Assembly: GCA_016297215.1 (NCBI GenBank)
Contig: JAEDGZ010000007.1
Coordinates: 1 to 64,000, forward strand
Length of the DNA: 64,000 nucleotides
Direction of reading: 5' to 3'
Origin: Paludibacteraceae bacterium
GTDB lineage: Bacteria > Bacteroidota > Bacteroidia > Bacteroidales > Paludibacteraceae
Positions 8,729 to 17,695 of the stretch are shown piece after piece (position 1 is the first letter of the stretch; each line of letters begins with the position of its first letter). The position numbers were made by a program, and so were the translations under genes. The notes below the pieces were generated by a model that had not been told where the DNA came from, searched no databases, and saw nothing but the letters and a program-made list of their open reading frames with translations.

Positions 8729-9028
8729 ATGATGTATAAACTTAGATACAATGAAGATGGCTTTGAGAATTTTGTTTCTCAATTAATCAACTCATCTTAT
8801 CTTGAGCAGATAGAGAGTGGCATCGCAAAATGTATGTTGGATAATGGTTACAATAAACTCAGTCCAAAACAAAAAAATGTTTTTAATAGGATGATAAACA
8901 AGTATTCAACTGAGTATTGCAAACAATGTGCTGCTCCTATTCCTTGGACAGAGATGTATGAAGCATACGAAAATGGCGGTTATTGCAGTGTTTGCGAGCA
9001 CACTATACAAAAAATTATGAATCAATAA
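8729..9028 (+). CDS. Small zinc-ribbon-like protein, function unknown
   Basis: A 99-residue cytoplasmic protein with no signal peptide. Two CxxC pairs (YCKQCAAP at about 64-71 and GYCSVCEH at about 84-91) suggest a C-terminal zinc ribbon. The N-terminal 60 residues look helical, with no family I recognise. The start is ATGATG, so M1 or M2 (8732) is equally possible. It ends 13 bp before the AT-rich LRR gene in the same direction and has a similarly AT-rich composition, unlike dnaE and folC, which suggests the pair arrived or diverged together. No DNA-binding or enzymatic motif is evident. Confidence 0.6.
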   Translation: MMYKLRYNEDGFENFVSQLINSSYLEQIESGIAKCMLDNGYNKLSPKQKNVFNRMINKYSTEYCKQCAAPIPWTEMYEAYENGGYCSVCEHTIQKIMNQ

Positions 9029-9041
9029 ATATTTTAATATT

Positions 9042-11489
9042 ATGAAAACGAAAATTATTCTTTTGCTTGCGTCCATCAGCATCGTTAACAATGTTTTAGC
9101 TTTTGAATTCAAATTAGATGGTCTAATATATAGAGCTCTTTCTAATACGCAAACGTATGTTACAGTTTACGGAGACACAAAATGCTCTGTTATAACTATC
9201 CCAGAAACAGTTACATATAATGGAAGAGAATACAATGTTACTGCAATCGGAGCTGGTGCATTCAAAGATTTCTCTTCCCTTACATCCATCACTATTCCAA
9301 AAACTATAAAATCAATCGGAGATGGTGCATTCAATGGTTGTACTAACCTCACTAAAACCAATTTTACAGGCGATATAGCAGATTGGTGTACCATACATTT
9401 TACGCCTTCCTATGCGGCAAGCGAACACAAATCTAATCCTATCTACTACTCGCATAACCTTTACATCAACGATGTTGAAATAACAGATTTGGTAATTCCT
9501 GACTCAGTAATATGCATTGAAGAATGCGCCTTCTGCAAATGCAGTTCTCTCACTTCCGTTTTTATTTCCAACTCAGTAACGCGCATCGGAAGCCAGGCAT
9601 TTAGAGATTGCTCATCGCTTTCCCATATTACCATTGGTAGTTCTGTGAAAAGCATTGAAGGTAACGCTTTTTTGGGCTGTACGGCCCTCACTAAAACCAA
9701 TTATATAGGTGACATAGCAAACTGGTGTGCCATACAATTTGGCTTGAGAGATTCTAATCCTATCTACTATTCACAAAATCTGTATATTAAAGATGTAGAG
9801 GTTAATGTTCTAATAATTCCTTCACCTGCAACATGCATTAAACAGTATGCTTTTGTAAATTGTTTATCTCTCTCCTCCGTCAACATTGCAAACTCTGTAA
9901 TGACCATTGAACGTTATGCGTTCGAAGGTTGCTCTTCTATCACCTCTGCTACAATTCCAAATTCCGTAATCAGTATTGGGGACGAAGCGTTTTACAATGT
10001 TCCGAATATCATTTATAGTGGAACAGCCACTGGAACGCCATGGGGAGCTAGAAGTGTAAATGGATATGTTGAGAAGTATTTCGTATATGAAAGCGAAGCT
10101 AAAACCCAATTATTGGCATGTAGTTCTGCAGCAAAAGGAAACATAACTATTGCCAACTCCGTAACAAACATTGGAAAATATGCATTCAATGATTGTGCAT
10201 CAATCACTTCCATCACTATTCCCAATTCTGTAATAAACATAGACGACTACGCATTTACAAACTGCCCGGGGCTCACATCCATCACCTTGCCAAACTCCGT
10301 AACAAACATTGGAGGTTGTATATTTGAGAACTGCTTAAATTTGAGTTCTGTAATAATCGGAGGTGATTCTATGATGAATATTAGTCCTTATGCTTTCGAT
10401 TATTGCAAAGCCATAACATCCATTACATGGGATATCAAAAACCATAAAGGAGGATGGACTACAGGAGGTACTGTGTATGATAAAAATTATAAAGATTTTT
10501 CTCCTTTCTATAAGATACGTGATCAAATTACTTCTTTTGTCTTTGGAAACAATGTAGAAGATATTCCTGCATGTCTTTGTTGCGGTTTAGATAGCCTTAC
10601 TTCTGTTACAATTTCTAACTCTGTAAAAAATATCGGATATGATGCTTTTTATGACTGTCGGAGTTTAACTTCTATTACACTGCCTAATTCCATAAAATAT
10701 ATTGGAACGGGAGCATTTGAGCACTGCGTAGAACTGAACTCCATTAACATCCCAAATTCGGTAACAGGGATAGCAAATTATGCTTTTAGTAGTTGTTATT
10801 CTCTCACATCTATCAACATTGGTAACTCTGTAACATGGATTGGAGATTACGCTTTTGATGGTTGTTCTTCTCTTTCCGATGTCACCATCGGTGAGTCTAT
10901 TAAAGTCATTGGATCATTTGCTTTTGCCGGTTGTTTTGCAATTACCAAAACTAATTACACCGGCGACATAGCAGATTGGTGTATGATACAATTTTCAAAT
11001 AACATTAGTAATCCTATCTATTATTCACATAATTTGTATATTAAAGATGTAGAAATAAATGATTTAGAAATTCCCAACTCTGTTAAGAAGATTGGTGAAT
11101 ATGCATTCTATAATTGTTATAGCCTTAGAACTATAACCATCCCACATTCTGTAACAAGAATTATGAGTTCTGCTTTCTATTCGTGCAAAGCAATATCAGA
11201 TGTATATTGCAAAGCAATGACCCCTCCTGAATGTGCTCCCTATTGTTTCGACTACATTCCTACAGACTGCAAACTTCATGTCCCTTTGGGAACTAAAACT
11301 GCTTACCAAACTAAATATGGTTGGAAACAATTCTATCATATCTTTGAAGAAGACTTTACTAATTTGTTGCCTGAGACGCATGTATCTTCACCCTTCAGCA
11401 CCACCATTCGAAAAGTACTCTACAATGGACAAATATTTATACAAAAAGGAAATAACAAGACTTACACTGTAACGGGAATAGAATTATAA
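9042..11489 (+). CDS. Large BspA-type leucine-rich-repeat surface protein
   Basis: 815 residues: a signal peptide (residues 1-20, hydrophobic, ending VLAFEF) and then almost entirely LRR_5 units of the form 'hTSITIPNSVxxIGxxAFxxCxxL'. A longer module beginning 'KTNYTGDIADWC' and ending near 'YYSHNLYI' is inserted three times, near residues 104-145, 212-250 and 640-680, indicating duplication of larger blocks. The tail (NGQIFIQKGNNKTYTVTGIEL) again resembles half a T9SS type A CTD. It is clearly more AT-rich than most of the window, as is the small gene just upstream. Role: probably adhesion or host/particle binding. A terminator follows at 11533-11571. Confidence 0.85.
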   Translation: MKTKIILLLASISIVNNVLAFEFKLDGLIYRALSNTQTYVTVYGDTKCSVITIPETVTYNGREYNVTAIGAGAFKDFSSLTSITIPKTIKSIGDGAFNGCTNLTKTNFTGDIADWCTIHFTPSYAASEHKSNPIYYSHNLYINDVEITDLVIPDSVICIEECAFCKCSSLTSVFISNSVTRIGSQAFRDCSSLSHITIGSSVKSIEGNAFLGCTALTKTNYIGDIANWCAIQFGLRDSNPIYYSQNLYIKDVEVNVLIIPSPATCIKQYAFVNCLSLSSVNIANSVMTIERYAFEGCSSITSATIPNSVISIGDEAFYNVPNIIYSGTATGTPWGARSVNGYVEKYFVYESEAKTQLLACSSAAKGNITIANSVTNIGKYAFNDCASITSITIPNSVINIDDYAFTNCPGLTSITLPNSVTNIGGCIFENCLNLSSVIIGGDSMMNISPYAFDYCKAITSITWDIKNHKGGWTTGGTVYDKNYKDFSPFYKIRDQITSFVFGNNVEDIPACLCCGLDSLTSVTISNSVKNIGYDAFYDCRSLTSITLPNSIKYIGTGAFEHCVELNSINIPNSVTGIANYAFSSCYSLTSINIGNSVTWIGDYAFDGCSSLSDVTIGESIKVIGSFAFAGCFAITKTNYTGDIADWCMIQFSNNISNPIYYSHNLYIKDVEINDLEIPNSVKKIGEYAFYNCYSLRTITIPHSVTRIMSSAFYSCKAISDVYCKAMTPPECAPYCFDYIPTDCKLHVPLGTKTAYQTKYGWKQFYHIFEEDFTNLLPETHVSSPFSTTIRKVLYNGQIFIQKGNNKTYTVTGIEL

Positions 11490-11532
11490 GTCATAACAGC
11501 AAATAAAGAATCATATTCACAATTTCGAGAAT

Positions 11533-11571
11533 AAGTTGCCTAATATATTAAGTTAGGCAACTTGTTTTTTT
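11533..11571 (+). terminator. Rho-independent terminator after the LRR gene
   Basis: Stem AAGTTGCCTA / TAGGCAACTT (11533-11542 and 11554-11563) followed by a T-rich run. Confidence 0.85.
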
Positions 11572-11696
11572 CTTTTTAATTTATATGACCTTCTTCGTCC
11601 TGGCTGACAGCCACCATTAGATGCTTTTTTGGCATAATTTTTGGTTAGAGTGTGATGGTATAGCATAACGCAAGTATTACTCTAAAACATACACCT

Positions 11697-12587
11697 ATGA
11701 CTCAACGCACGCATTTAATATCCGTCTTTAACGACACGAGGGATTGTATTCAGGGGAATGCGAGGTATCGGGCAGCGGTGGAGGAGGCGATAAGCAAACA
11801 GACCATAGTGCTTGAGAGTGAGCCTATTTCTGTTCCGTCCGCTACCTTCGACAGACCTGCTCGGGTAATCGTTACCCATAATCGCACACTGGAAGCAGCA
11901 GCACAATACATAGAGCAAAATACCGCGGGCGACTTAGTCGGCAGAGAAGCCTCCCTACCCCGTGCATCTGCATCCCCTAAAGTCTGTGTGCTCAATTTTG
12001 CTTCCGCCACCAACCCGGGCGGCGGTGTGGAGCATGGGGCATCCGCCCAAGAGGAGTGTATCTGTCGGTGCTCCACGCTGTATCCCTGTCTGACAGCACC
12101 TGCTATGTCGGATGGCTTCTACAAGCCGCATCAGCTATCCAAGAATCCGTTGCATAACGACGACATCATCTACACACCCAATGTGCTGGTGCTAAAAGAT
12201 GATGATTACCACATGCTCCCCAAGCCTTTCGCAGTGGATGTGATTACTTGTGCCGCGCCTAATCTCCGCCCGATTCCTGCTAATTTAGACAACGCAGACG
12301 GCAAGATACAGGCCACCATCTCTAACGAAGAACTTTATCGCTTGCACGTGCAGCGTGCCCGCAGAATAATGACTGTCGCCGCTAACCACCACGCAGAGAT
12401 ACTTATCTTGGGGGCGTTTGGTTGCGGCGCGTTCTGCAATAACCCCACCATCGTTGCCAAGGCGTATGACACGGTACTAACGGAATTTCTCTATCACTTC
12501 CACACCATCGAGTTTGCCGTGTATTGCACCTATTTCTCGCAGCAGAACTACCAAGCCTTCCATCAGATTATCCGCCAACACGCCTAA
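11697..12587 (+). CDS. Bacterial-type poly(ADP-ribose) glycohydrolase-like protein (TIGR02452/DUF2263)
   Basis: 296 residues with the macrodomain-related PARG signature: NFASATNPGGG followed by VEHGASAQEE (about residues 99-119), matching the GGG-X(6-8)-QEE catalytic motif of bacterial PARGs, whose second glutamate is the acid. The family's RCSTLYP block follows (about 123-129), and ILGAFGCGAFCNNP near the C-terminus. It has no signal peptide, so it is cytoplasmic. The expected activity is hydrolysis of ADP-ribose polymers or related ADP-ribosyl groups. No ADP-ribosyltransferase is seen nearby, so the substrate in this organism is open. Residues about 80-96 (AGDLVGREASLPRASASPK) look low-complexity and may be repeat-derived, but no clear second copy was found. 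Confidence 0.8.
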   Translation: MTQRTHLISVFNDTRDCIQGNARYRAAVEEAISKQTIVLESEPISVPSATFDRPARVIVTHNRTLEAAAQYIEQNTAGDLVGREASLPRASASPKVCVLNFASATNPGGGVEHGASAQEECICRCSTLYPCLTAPAMSDGFYKPHQLSKNPLHNDDIIYTPNVLVLKDDDYHMLPKPFAVDVITCAAPNLRPIPANLDNADGKIQATISNEELYRLHVQRARRIMTVAANHHAEILILGAFGCGAFCNNPTIVAKAYDTVLTEFLYHFHTIEFAVYCTYFSQQNYQAFHQIIRQHA

Positions 12588-12624
12588 GAATTTACGATTT
12601 ACGATTTACAATTTACGATTTAGC

Positions 12625-13269
12625 ATGCTAAAGAAACTACGAAGTGTCTGCAATAGCTTTCGCCCCACTACCATTTGCCTATGGGGAGTCCTATCGCTCG
12701 TTGCCATTGTGTTGGTTTGCAACATTGTGGTGCTGGCGGTAGCGGGCGGGCGATGCTATTCCCATGTAGAGGATGTGCCGCATTGCTGTTGTGGCATCCT
12801 GCTCGGTACGGGGCGGTCTGCGGCTCCAAGCCCTTATTACACCGCACGCGTCCAAGCAGCAACGGAACTACTGCGAAACAAGAAGATAGACACGCTGATT
12901 ATCTCCGGCGAGAACCAATACGCCGACTACAACGAAGTGGATTCGATGGCAGCAGACATTCTTGCCGCCGTTCCCGATGCCATTTTAATATATGACTATC
13001 AAGGAGTTGACACCTACGCCTCGATGGTCAATGCCGCCAAGAGTTGCAGCTACGACAACACATACCTCATCATCTCCCAACGTTTCCACAATCAGCGGGC
13101 GGTGTTCTACGGCAGTTTGGTGTTCAGCGAGACCCCAGTAGCATTTAACGCCGCGGACACGCACAACCTATGGTGGCGTACGCGCAACCTCATTCGGGAA
13201 TGCCTCGCCCGCACCAAAGCCGTACTCGTTGTCCCCTTTGAACTATTAGGCAATAAGGAGTGGGAATAA
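12625..13269 (+). CDS. SanA/YdcF-like DUF218 membrane-anchored protein
   Basis: 214 residues from the ATG at 12625, chosen because the upstream 37 codons of the open frame overlap the previous gene and a TTTACGATTTACAAT intergenic repeat, and because a basic N-terminus and one transmembrane helix (about residues 17-40) follow this ATG. The DUF218 core shows LLGTGR, PYYTARVQAATELL, LIISGEN, a YDYQGVDTYASM block and IISQRFHNQRAVF. This resembles E. coli SanA, linked to envelope barrier function and vancomycin exclusion at high temperature. Biochemical activity is unknown for the family. Probably inner-membrane anchored with a periplasmic domain. Confidence 0.82.
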   Translation: MLKKLRSVCNSFRPTTICLWGVLSLVAIVLVCNIVVLAVAGGRCYSHVEDVPHCCCGILLGTGRSAAPSPYYTARVQAATELLRNKKIDTLIISGENQYADYNEVDSMAADILAAVPDAILIYDYQGVDTYASMVNAAKSCSYDNTYLIISQRFHNQRAVFYGSLVFSETPVAFNAADTHNLWWRTRNLIRECLARTKAVLVVPFELLGNKEWE

Positions 13270-13345
13270 TTATGCTTACGGATATTGTTTGGCTTGATTT
13301 TTGTTATTCTCAGGCTAAACAGTGAATACTATGGTGCGGCTCCCG

Positions 13346-13372
13346 ACGGTATCGGGATAAACTTCCGACCGT
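13346..13372. repeat. Palindromic repeat, family R5 (TCCCGA hairpin)
   Basis: TCCCGACGGTATCGGGATAA: the reverse complement reads AGTTTATCCCGATACCGTCG, matching AGTTTATCCCGACAAGTCGG at 8037. Two copies in the window, in opposite orientation. Confidence 0.55.
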
Positions 13373-13406
13373 CCTCTCCACGAGTTACTAACAAAAACCC
13401 ACAAAT

Positions 13407-14012
13407 ATGCGTAAATTAACCCTATTGGCAGCCCTCGGGAGCATGGTGCTGGTCGGCTGCACGAATCCTCAGAAGGAGGACACGACAATGAAAGAACAAA
13501 CCGTTATCGAAAACATCTTAAGTCGCAAGTCGGTGCGCTATTTCACCGGCGACACTATCTCCCAGGCGCAGATAGAGACCCTGCTGCGCTGCGCCATGGC
13601 AGCCCCGTCGGCAATGAACAAACAGCCGTGGGCATTCATCGTAGTAACTGACCCCGCCCTGCTGCAGCGTATCGGCAGCGAGATGCCCAGCACCCGTTGC
13701 CAGAACCGCCCCGCCTGCGCCATCGTCCCCTGCGGCGACCTGGGCAAGGCGCTGGAGAGCCGACCCGACTTCTGGATTAACGACGTGTCGGCTGCCACGG
13801 AGAACCTGCTGCTCGCCGCACATGCCATGGGCTTGGGAGCAGTGTGGACGGGCATCCATCCCGACCCCGACCGCGTGGCGCAGTTGCAGGCGATTCTCCA
13901 ACTGCCCGAACATATCGTCCCCCTCTGTGTAGTGCCCGTAGGCATCCCCGCAGAGTCTCCCGCCGTGAAAGAGAAATACACCGAGGAGAATATCCGCTAT
14001 AATCGGTGGTAA
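13407..14012 (+). CDS. Nitroreductase-family lipoprotein
   Basis: 201 residues. The N-terminus is a lipoprotein signal (MRKLTLLAALGSMVLVGC, lipobox LVGC, acylated Cys at 18), followed by the FMN-dependent nitroreductase fold: RKSVRYF for flavin phosphate binding (about 40-46), APSAMNKQPW (about 67-76) and AMGLGAVWTG (about 131-140). It would be an envelope-anchored NAD(P)H-dependent oxidoreductase, unusual for a family that normally uses cytoplasmic nicotinamide cofactors, although lipoprotein-tagged versions occur in Bacteroidota. A second methionine after the signal (MKEQTVIEN) could give a cytoplasmic form. The bidirectional terminator at 14088-14133 follows. Confidence 0.88.
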   Translation: MRKLTLLAALGSMVLVGCTNPQKEDTTMKEQTVIENILSRKSVRYFTGDTISQAQIETLLRCAMAAPSAMNKQPWAFIVVTDPALLQRIGSEMPSTRCQNRPACAIVPCGDLGKALESRPDFWINDVSAATENLLLAAHAMGLGAVWTGIHPDPDRVAQLQAILQLPEHIVPLCVVPVGIPAESPAVKEKYTEENIRYNRW

Positions 14013-14036
14013 TGAGCAGTTCATAGTTCCGGAATA

Positions 14037-14054
14037 GCAGGCGAGGACACCTGC
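14037..14054. repeat. GC-rich palindromic repeat, family R1
   Basis: GCAGGCGAGGACACCTGC followed by CCGGACA, preceded by ATA as in the copies at 104 and 34274. One base breaks the stem. Confidence 0.75.
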
Positions 14055-14087
14055 CCGGACAATTAACAGGCAAAGAGTGAACTCCAT

Positions 14088-14133
14088 AAAAAAATAGGCT
14101 ATCTAACTTGACTTGTTAGACAGCCTATTTTCT
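14088..14133. terminator. Bidirectional terminator between nitroreductase and M3 peptidase genes
   Basis: AAAAAATAGGCTATCTAAC pairs with GTTAGACAGCCTATTTTCT, with A-rich and T-rich flanks on the two sides. It serves the convergent genes ending at 14012 (+) and 14153 (-). Confidence 0.85.
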
Positions 14134-14152
14134 ATGTGATATTAGTTATTCC

Positions 14153-16300
14153 CTACTTCACTTCCACTGCCTTGATGCCGTCGCGCTCCAGCAGAGCGTT
14201 GATGGTCGGCTCGCCGCCGCGGAACTTGCGGTAGAGGTCGGCTGCGGGCTCGGTACCCCCGCGCTCAAGGATATGCTTGCGGAAGAGAGCCGCCGCCTTC
14301 TTGTCGAAGATAGTGCCGCTCTTCTGCTGCGCTGCCTTGAAGACGGAGAAAGCGTCAGCGTCCAGCAGTTCCGACCACTTATACGAGTAGTAGCCTGCGG
14401 CGTAACCACCGGAGAAGATATGCGTGAAAGCGGTCTCCATCTGCGTGCCGGGTACGTCGGGCAGCACCTGCACAGGGCGCATGGCGTCGTTACCGAACTT
14501 GATAACCGCCTCCTCGGTGGTGAGGTCGGCAGGCACTGCGAAAGGTGCGCTGAGCGTGTGCCATGCCATGTCGAGGTAGCCGAACGAGAGTTGGCGGACA
14601 CAAGCATAGGCGGCATGGTAGGTCTGCGCGCGCTTAATCTTGTCTATCAACTCCTGCGGCATCGGCTCGCCCGTCTTGTAGTGCTTGGCAAAGGTGTCAA
14701 GGAATTCTTTCTCGCCGAGGAAGTTCTCGTTGAACTGCGAGGGTAGCTCCACGAAGTCGCGCGGCACGTTGGTGCCCGAGAGGGCGCTGTATTGGCAGCG
14801 GGTGAGCATGCCATGGAGCGCGTGCCCGAACTCGTGGAGGAAGGTCTCTACCTCGTCGTAGGTGAAGAGCGCAGGCTTGTCAGCGGTAGGACGAGTGAAG
14901 TTCATCACGTTCACGATATGCGGACGATGGTCTTTCTTGCCCTCCATCCATTGCCCTTGGAAGTCGTTCATCCATGCGCCGCCGCGCTTGCCGTCGCGCG
15001 GGTGGAAGTCAGCGTAATAGACCGCAAGGAACTTGCCTTTCTCGTCGAATACCTCGTAGGCGGTTACCTCGGGGTTATACACCTGAATAGCCTTGTTCTC
15101 TTTGAAGGTCAGCCCGTAGAGCCGTTTTGCCAAGCCGAACACACCCTGCTTCACCGCCTCCAACTCAAAGTAAGGACGGATATCATCGTCCGACACGCTG
15201 TATTTCTCTATCTTGAGTTTCTTGGAGTAGTACGACCAGTCCCAGGGCTGAAGGGTAGCGTAGAACCCGTTGGCGGTGGCGAACTGCTGCAACTCCTCTA
15301 CCTCCTGCTTAGCAGCAGGCATGTAACTCTCGCGCAGTTGGTCAAGCAGTTTATACACCTGCTCAGGCGTCTCCGCCATGGTCTTGTGGAGCGACTTCTC
15401 GGCGTAGTTCTGCTTGCCGAAGAGGTTCGCCAGCGCGAGGCGGGTATTGACGATGTCAATGATAATCTGTGTGTTATCGAACTCGCCGCCTATGCAACGG
15501 CTGTTGTAGGCAGTATAGAGTTCACGACGAATATCGCGGTTGTCAAGGTCTTCCATCACGGGGCGATAGGTTGTGGGCTTCAGGTCGAGCAACCAGCCTT
15601 CCTGTCCTTTCTTCTCTGCGTTGGCGCGCAGCAACGCCTTGGTGTCCTCGTTCAGTCCGCTGAGGTCTTCCTCGCGGGTGAGGAGCATCGTCCATGCGTT
15701 GGTGGCTTTCAGCACGTTCTGCCCGTAGGTGAGCGTCAGTTGGCTTAGGCGCGCCGTCAGTTCGCGGTAGGTCTGCTTGTCCTCCGGCGAGAGGTTGGCG
15801 CCGTTGTTGGCAAACGATTCGTAGATGTCGTCCAGCAGTTTCTGTTGCTCTTTGTTGAGTTTCAGTTGACTGCGCTGGTCGTACACCACCTTGATACGCT
15901 GAAACAAGCCTTCGTTCAGGCGGATGGTGGACGAGTAGTCAGACAACTTCGGCGAGAGTTCCATCTCAATCTGTTGCAACTGTTCGTTGGTCTCGCTGGA
16001 GGTCAGGTTGTAGAAGCAACCTGCCACGATGGTCAGCATCTCGCCCGATTTTTCATACGCCTCAATGGTGTTTTGGAAGGTGGGCGCAGCGGGGTTATTG
16101 ACGATGGCATCGATGTCCGCCAGACCTTGCTTCATCGCCTCCTCGAAAGCAGGCATGTAGTGCTCGGCTTTGATTTCGTTGAAAGGATAGGTCCCGTGCG
16201 GGGTCTTCCACTCCTTATAGCGGAAGAAAGGGTTGTCGGTAGCCGCACCGGCAACCAGCGTAGTAGCAGCAAGTGCCATAGTGATAAGCAGTTTTTTCAT
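14153..16300 (-). CDS. dcp: M3-family metallopeptidase (dipeptidyl carboxypeptidase-like)
   Basis: 715 residues, matching the roughly 700-residue Dcp/oligopeptidase A family. Residues 1-20 form a Sec signal peptide (MKKLLITMALAATTLVAGAA), so the enzyme is exported, probably periplasmic. The zinc site is HEFGH within ETFLHEFGHALHG (about residues 488-500), and the C-terminal FSGGYAAGYYSYKWSE block is the conserved M3 substrate-binding segment. The role is to trim peptides from protein breakdown, fitting a proteolytic gut lifestyle. It lies 60 bp downstream of the CHU_C gene on the same strand, in what could be a serC-serA-CHU_C-dcp transcription unit. No separate promoter of the usual type was seen. 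Confidence 0.93.
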   Translation of the reverse strand: MKKLLITMALAATTLVAGAATDNPFFRYKEWKTPHGTYPFNEIKAEHYMPAFEEAMKQGLADIDAIVNNPAAPTFQNTIEAYEKSGEMLTIVAGCFYNLTSSETNEQLQQIEMELSPKLSDYSSTIRLNEGLFQRIKVVYDQRSQLKLNKEQQKLLDDIYESFANNGANLSPEDKQTYRELTARLSQLTLTYGQNVLKATNAWTMLLTREEDLSGLNEDTKALLRANAEKKGQEGWLLDLKPTTYRPVMEDLDNRDIRRELYTAYNSRCIGGEFDNTQIIIDIVNTRLALANLFGKQNYAEKSLHKTMAETPEQVYKLLDQLRESYMPAAKQEVEELQQFATANGFYATLQPWDWSYYSKKLKIEKYSVSDDDIRPYFELEAVKQGVFGLAKRLYGLTFKENKAIQVYNPEVTAYEVFDEKGKFLAVYYADFHPRDGKRGGAWMNDFQGQWMEGKKDHRPHIVNVMNFTRPTADKPALFTYDEVETFLHEFGHALHGMLTRCQYSALSGTNVPRDFVELPSQFNENFLGEKEFLDTFAKHYKTGEPMPQELIDKIKRAQTYHAAYACVRQLSFGYLDMAWHTLSAPFAVPADLTTEEAVIKFGNDAMRPVQVLPDVPGTQMETAFTHIFSGGYAAGYYSYKWSELLDADAFSVFKAAQQKSGTIFDKKAAALFRKHILERGGTEPAADLYRKFRGGEPTINALLERDGIKAVEVK

Positions 16301-16360
16301 ATTCGTTTCGTTTTCCTTTTTATTTTATAACTTCTAGGATTTCTAGTTTTTCTAGTTCTT

Positions 16361-17695
16361 CTATTTTCCTCTTAGCAGATTGATGTCCCCTGACAATTGA
16401 TAAATACCTATTATCGATTCGTCAGCCTTGTCCTTTGCTCGCTTGTAGGCGGCTTTGCTGCGATATTCTGCATTGGCTGCCGCATCGGTGCCGAGCGCAC
16501 GAATCACGTAGAAATACGCTCCTTCGGCGGCAGGATGGTTGTTGATGGTACCGTCCCAGCCCTTGGCAGGGTCTTCCGACTCATAGACCAGTTTGCCCCA
16601 GCGGTTATAGACCCAGATATGATACTCCTTGAGGGAGCGGTAGAGCACGCGAAACTCATCGTTCTTTCCGTCTCCGTTGGGAGTAAACACATTGGGCACC
16701 AGCAACATCGACTCGCTCACGGCAATACTAATCTCCGTGCTGTCGCGCTGGCAGTCTTCGGGATTGTCGCCGCAAGGGCAGTGGTTATTGCTTACGTAAC
16801 TCACTGCGCGGTAGTTGCCGGGCTCGGTGAAGGTGTAGCGTGTCTGCTCGTCGGTGCGCGAGACTATCAGTCGGGTGGCTTTGTAGATGCGCCATTCGTA
16901 ATATTCCACCGTGGGCGTGGGGTTGGCTTTGAAGAGGATATCCAGCGGCGCGGAGCCCGTGAGCACCGAAGCATCGGTCGGTCGCTCCACCTCGTTGCAC
17001 AACTCGCCCGCCGTACCGCGCACGGTGGTGACGGAGGTGGGCATACTGCGTACGGCAACAGGATTATCTATATGGGCTATTGCCGAATCCAAAGGCAAGC
17101 CCAACTGCTCCGCGATAGGCTCGTAGGTCAGCACGATATCCGTCGCCTTGCAGATAGCAGGCAGGCTGTAGATGCCTATTTTGAGCGGCTGCTCGTCCAT
17201 GACGGCAACGGAGTCCTCCCATTGCAGGCTGCCGCTGTTCCAAGCAAGGTCGGTGTAGGTGATTTGGCACTCGCGCGCAAGGCTGCGCGTCTGTCCCGTG
17301 GGGGTGATATACTGAATCTCAGGCAATGTGCCTTCCACACGCAGTTCTGTAGCGGTGCAGGAGGGCGTAACCGTGAGCAGGAGGTCTCGAGGTTGGTAAG
17401 TGGGATAGGAGAAGGCGTAGAAATACTCTTTCTCGCCGTTATAAATGATGTAGTAGCCGCCGTCATCGGGGTAAATCTCGTCCGTGTTGGTGGCTACGAC
17501 GCTATTGTCGGCAATTCGATACCAGTCCGTTGGCGAGCCGTCAGCCGTAGCAAGATGTACCTCGCCGGCAAAGAGGAAGATAGTGTCGGTTTTTTGGTTT
17601 ACTATTTGCGTAGCGCTACCTACGCACTTCACATGGAGTGCATAGGTAGCGCTATAACAAAGGGTTAGCAGTATGCTAATAAGGATTCTTCTCAT
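16361..17695 (-). CDS. Secreted protein with gliding-motility-type C-terminal domain (CHU_C, T9SS type B)
   Basis: 444 residues with a short signal peptide (residues 1-19). The C-terminal 100 residues hold the CHU_C signature: VPNVFTPNGDGKNDEFRV (about 332-349), YNRWGKLVYES and GWDGT, which directs export through the type IX system. The middle has a PKD-like segment (about 240-310) and upstream beta-rich sequence with no family I recognise. The start overlaps the serA stop by 4 bp (ATGA), so the two are translationally coupled, an odd partner for a serine biosynthesis gene. A 46-bp palindrome (17610-17655) lies across codons 14-29, at the signal peptide cleavage region. Confidence 0.85.
   Translation of the reverse strand: MRRILISILLTLCYSATYALHVKCVGSATQIVNQKTDTIFLFAGEVHLATADGSPTDWYRIADNSVVATNTDEIYPDDGGYYIIYNGEKEYFYAFSYPTYQPRDLLLTVTPSCTATELRVEGTLPEIQYITPTGQTRSLARECQITYTDLAWNSGSLQWEDSVAVMDEQPLKIGIYSLPAICKATDIVLTYEPIAEQLGLPLDSAIAHIDNPVAVRSMPTSVTTVRGTAGELCNEVERPTDASVLTGSAPLDILFKANPTPTVEYYEWRIYKATRLIVSRTDEQTRYTFTEPGNYRAVSYVSNNHCPCGDNPEDCQRDSTEISIAVSESMLLVPNVFTPNGDGKNDEFRVLYRSLKEYHIWVYNRWGKLVYESEDPAKGWDGTINNHPAAEGAYFYVIRALGTDAAANAEYRSKAAYKRAKDKADESIIGIYQLSGDINLLRGK
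17610..17655. repeat. Palindrome within the signal-peptide region of the CHU_C gene
   Basis: Arms GTAGCGCTACCTACGCACT (17610-17628) and AGTGCATAGGTAGCGCTAT (17637-17655), complementary at 17 of 19 positions with an 8-bp loop. In the mRNA it would form a strong hairpin just after the start codon. In the protein it creates the SATYALH / KCVGSAT near-mirror sequence. Confidence 0.8.

Noticed and set aside
11930..11985. Possible repeat insertion in the PARG-like gene (ACCGCGGGCGAC...)
   Set aside because: Only about 12 bases match the start of an R1 copy, the palindrome is not completed, and the segment lies in a naturally variable loop.
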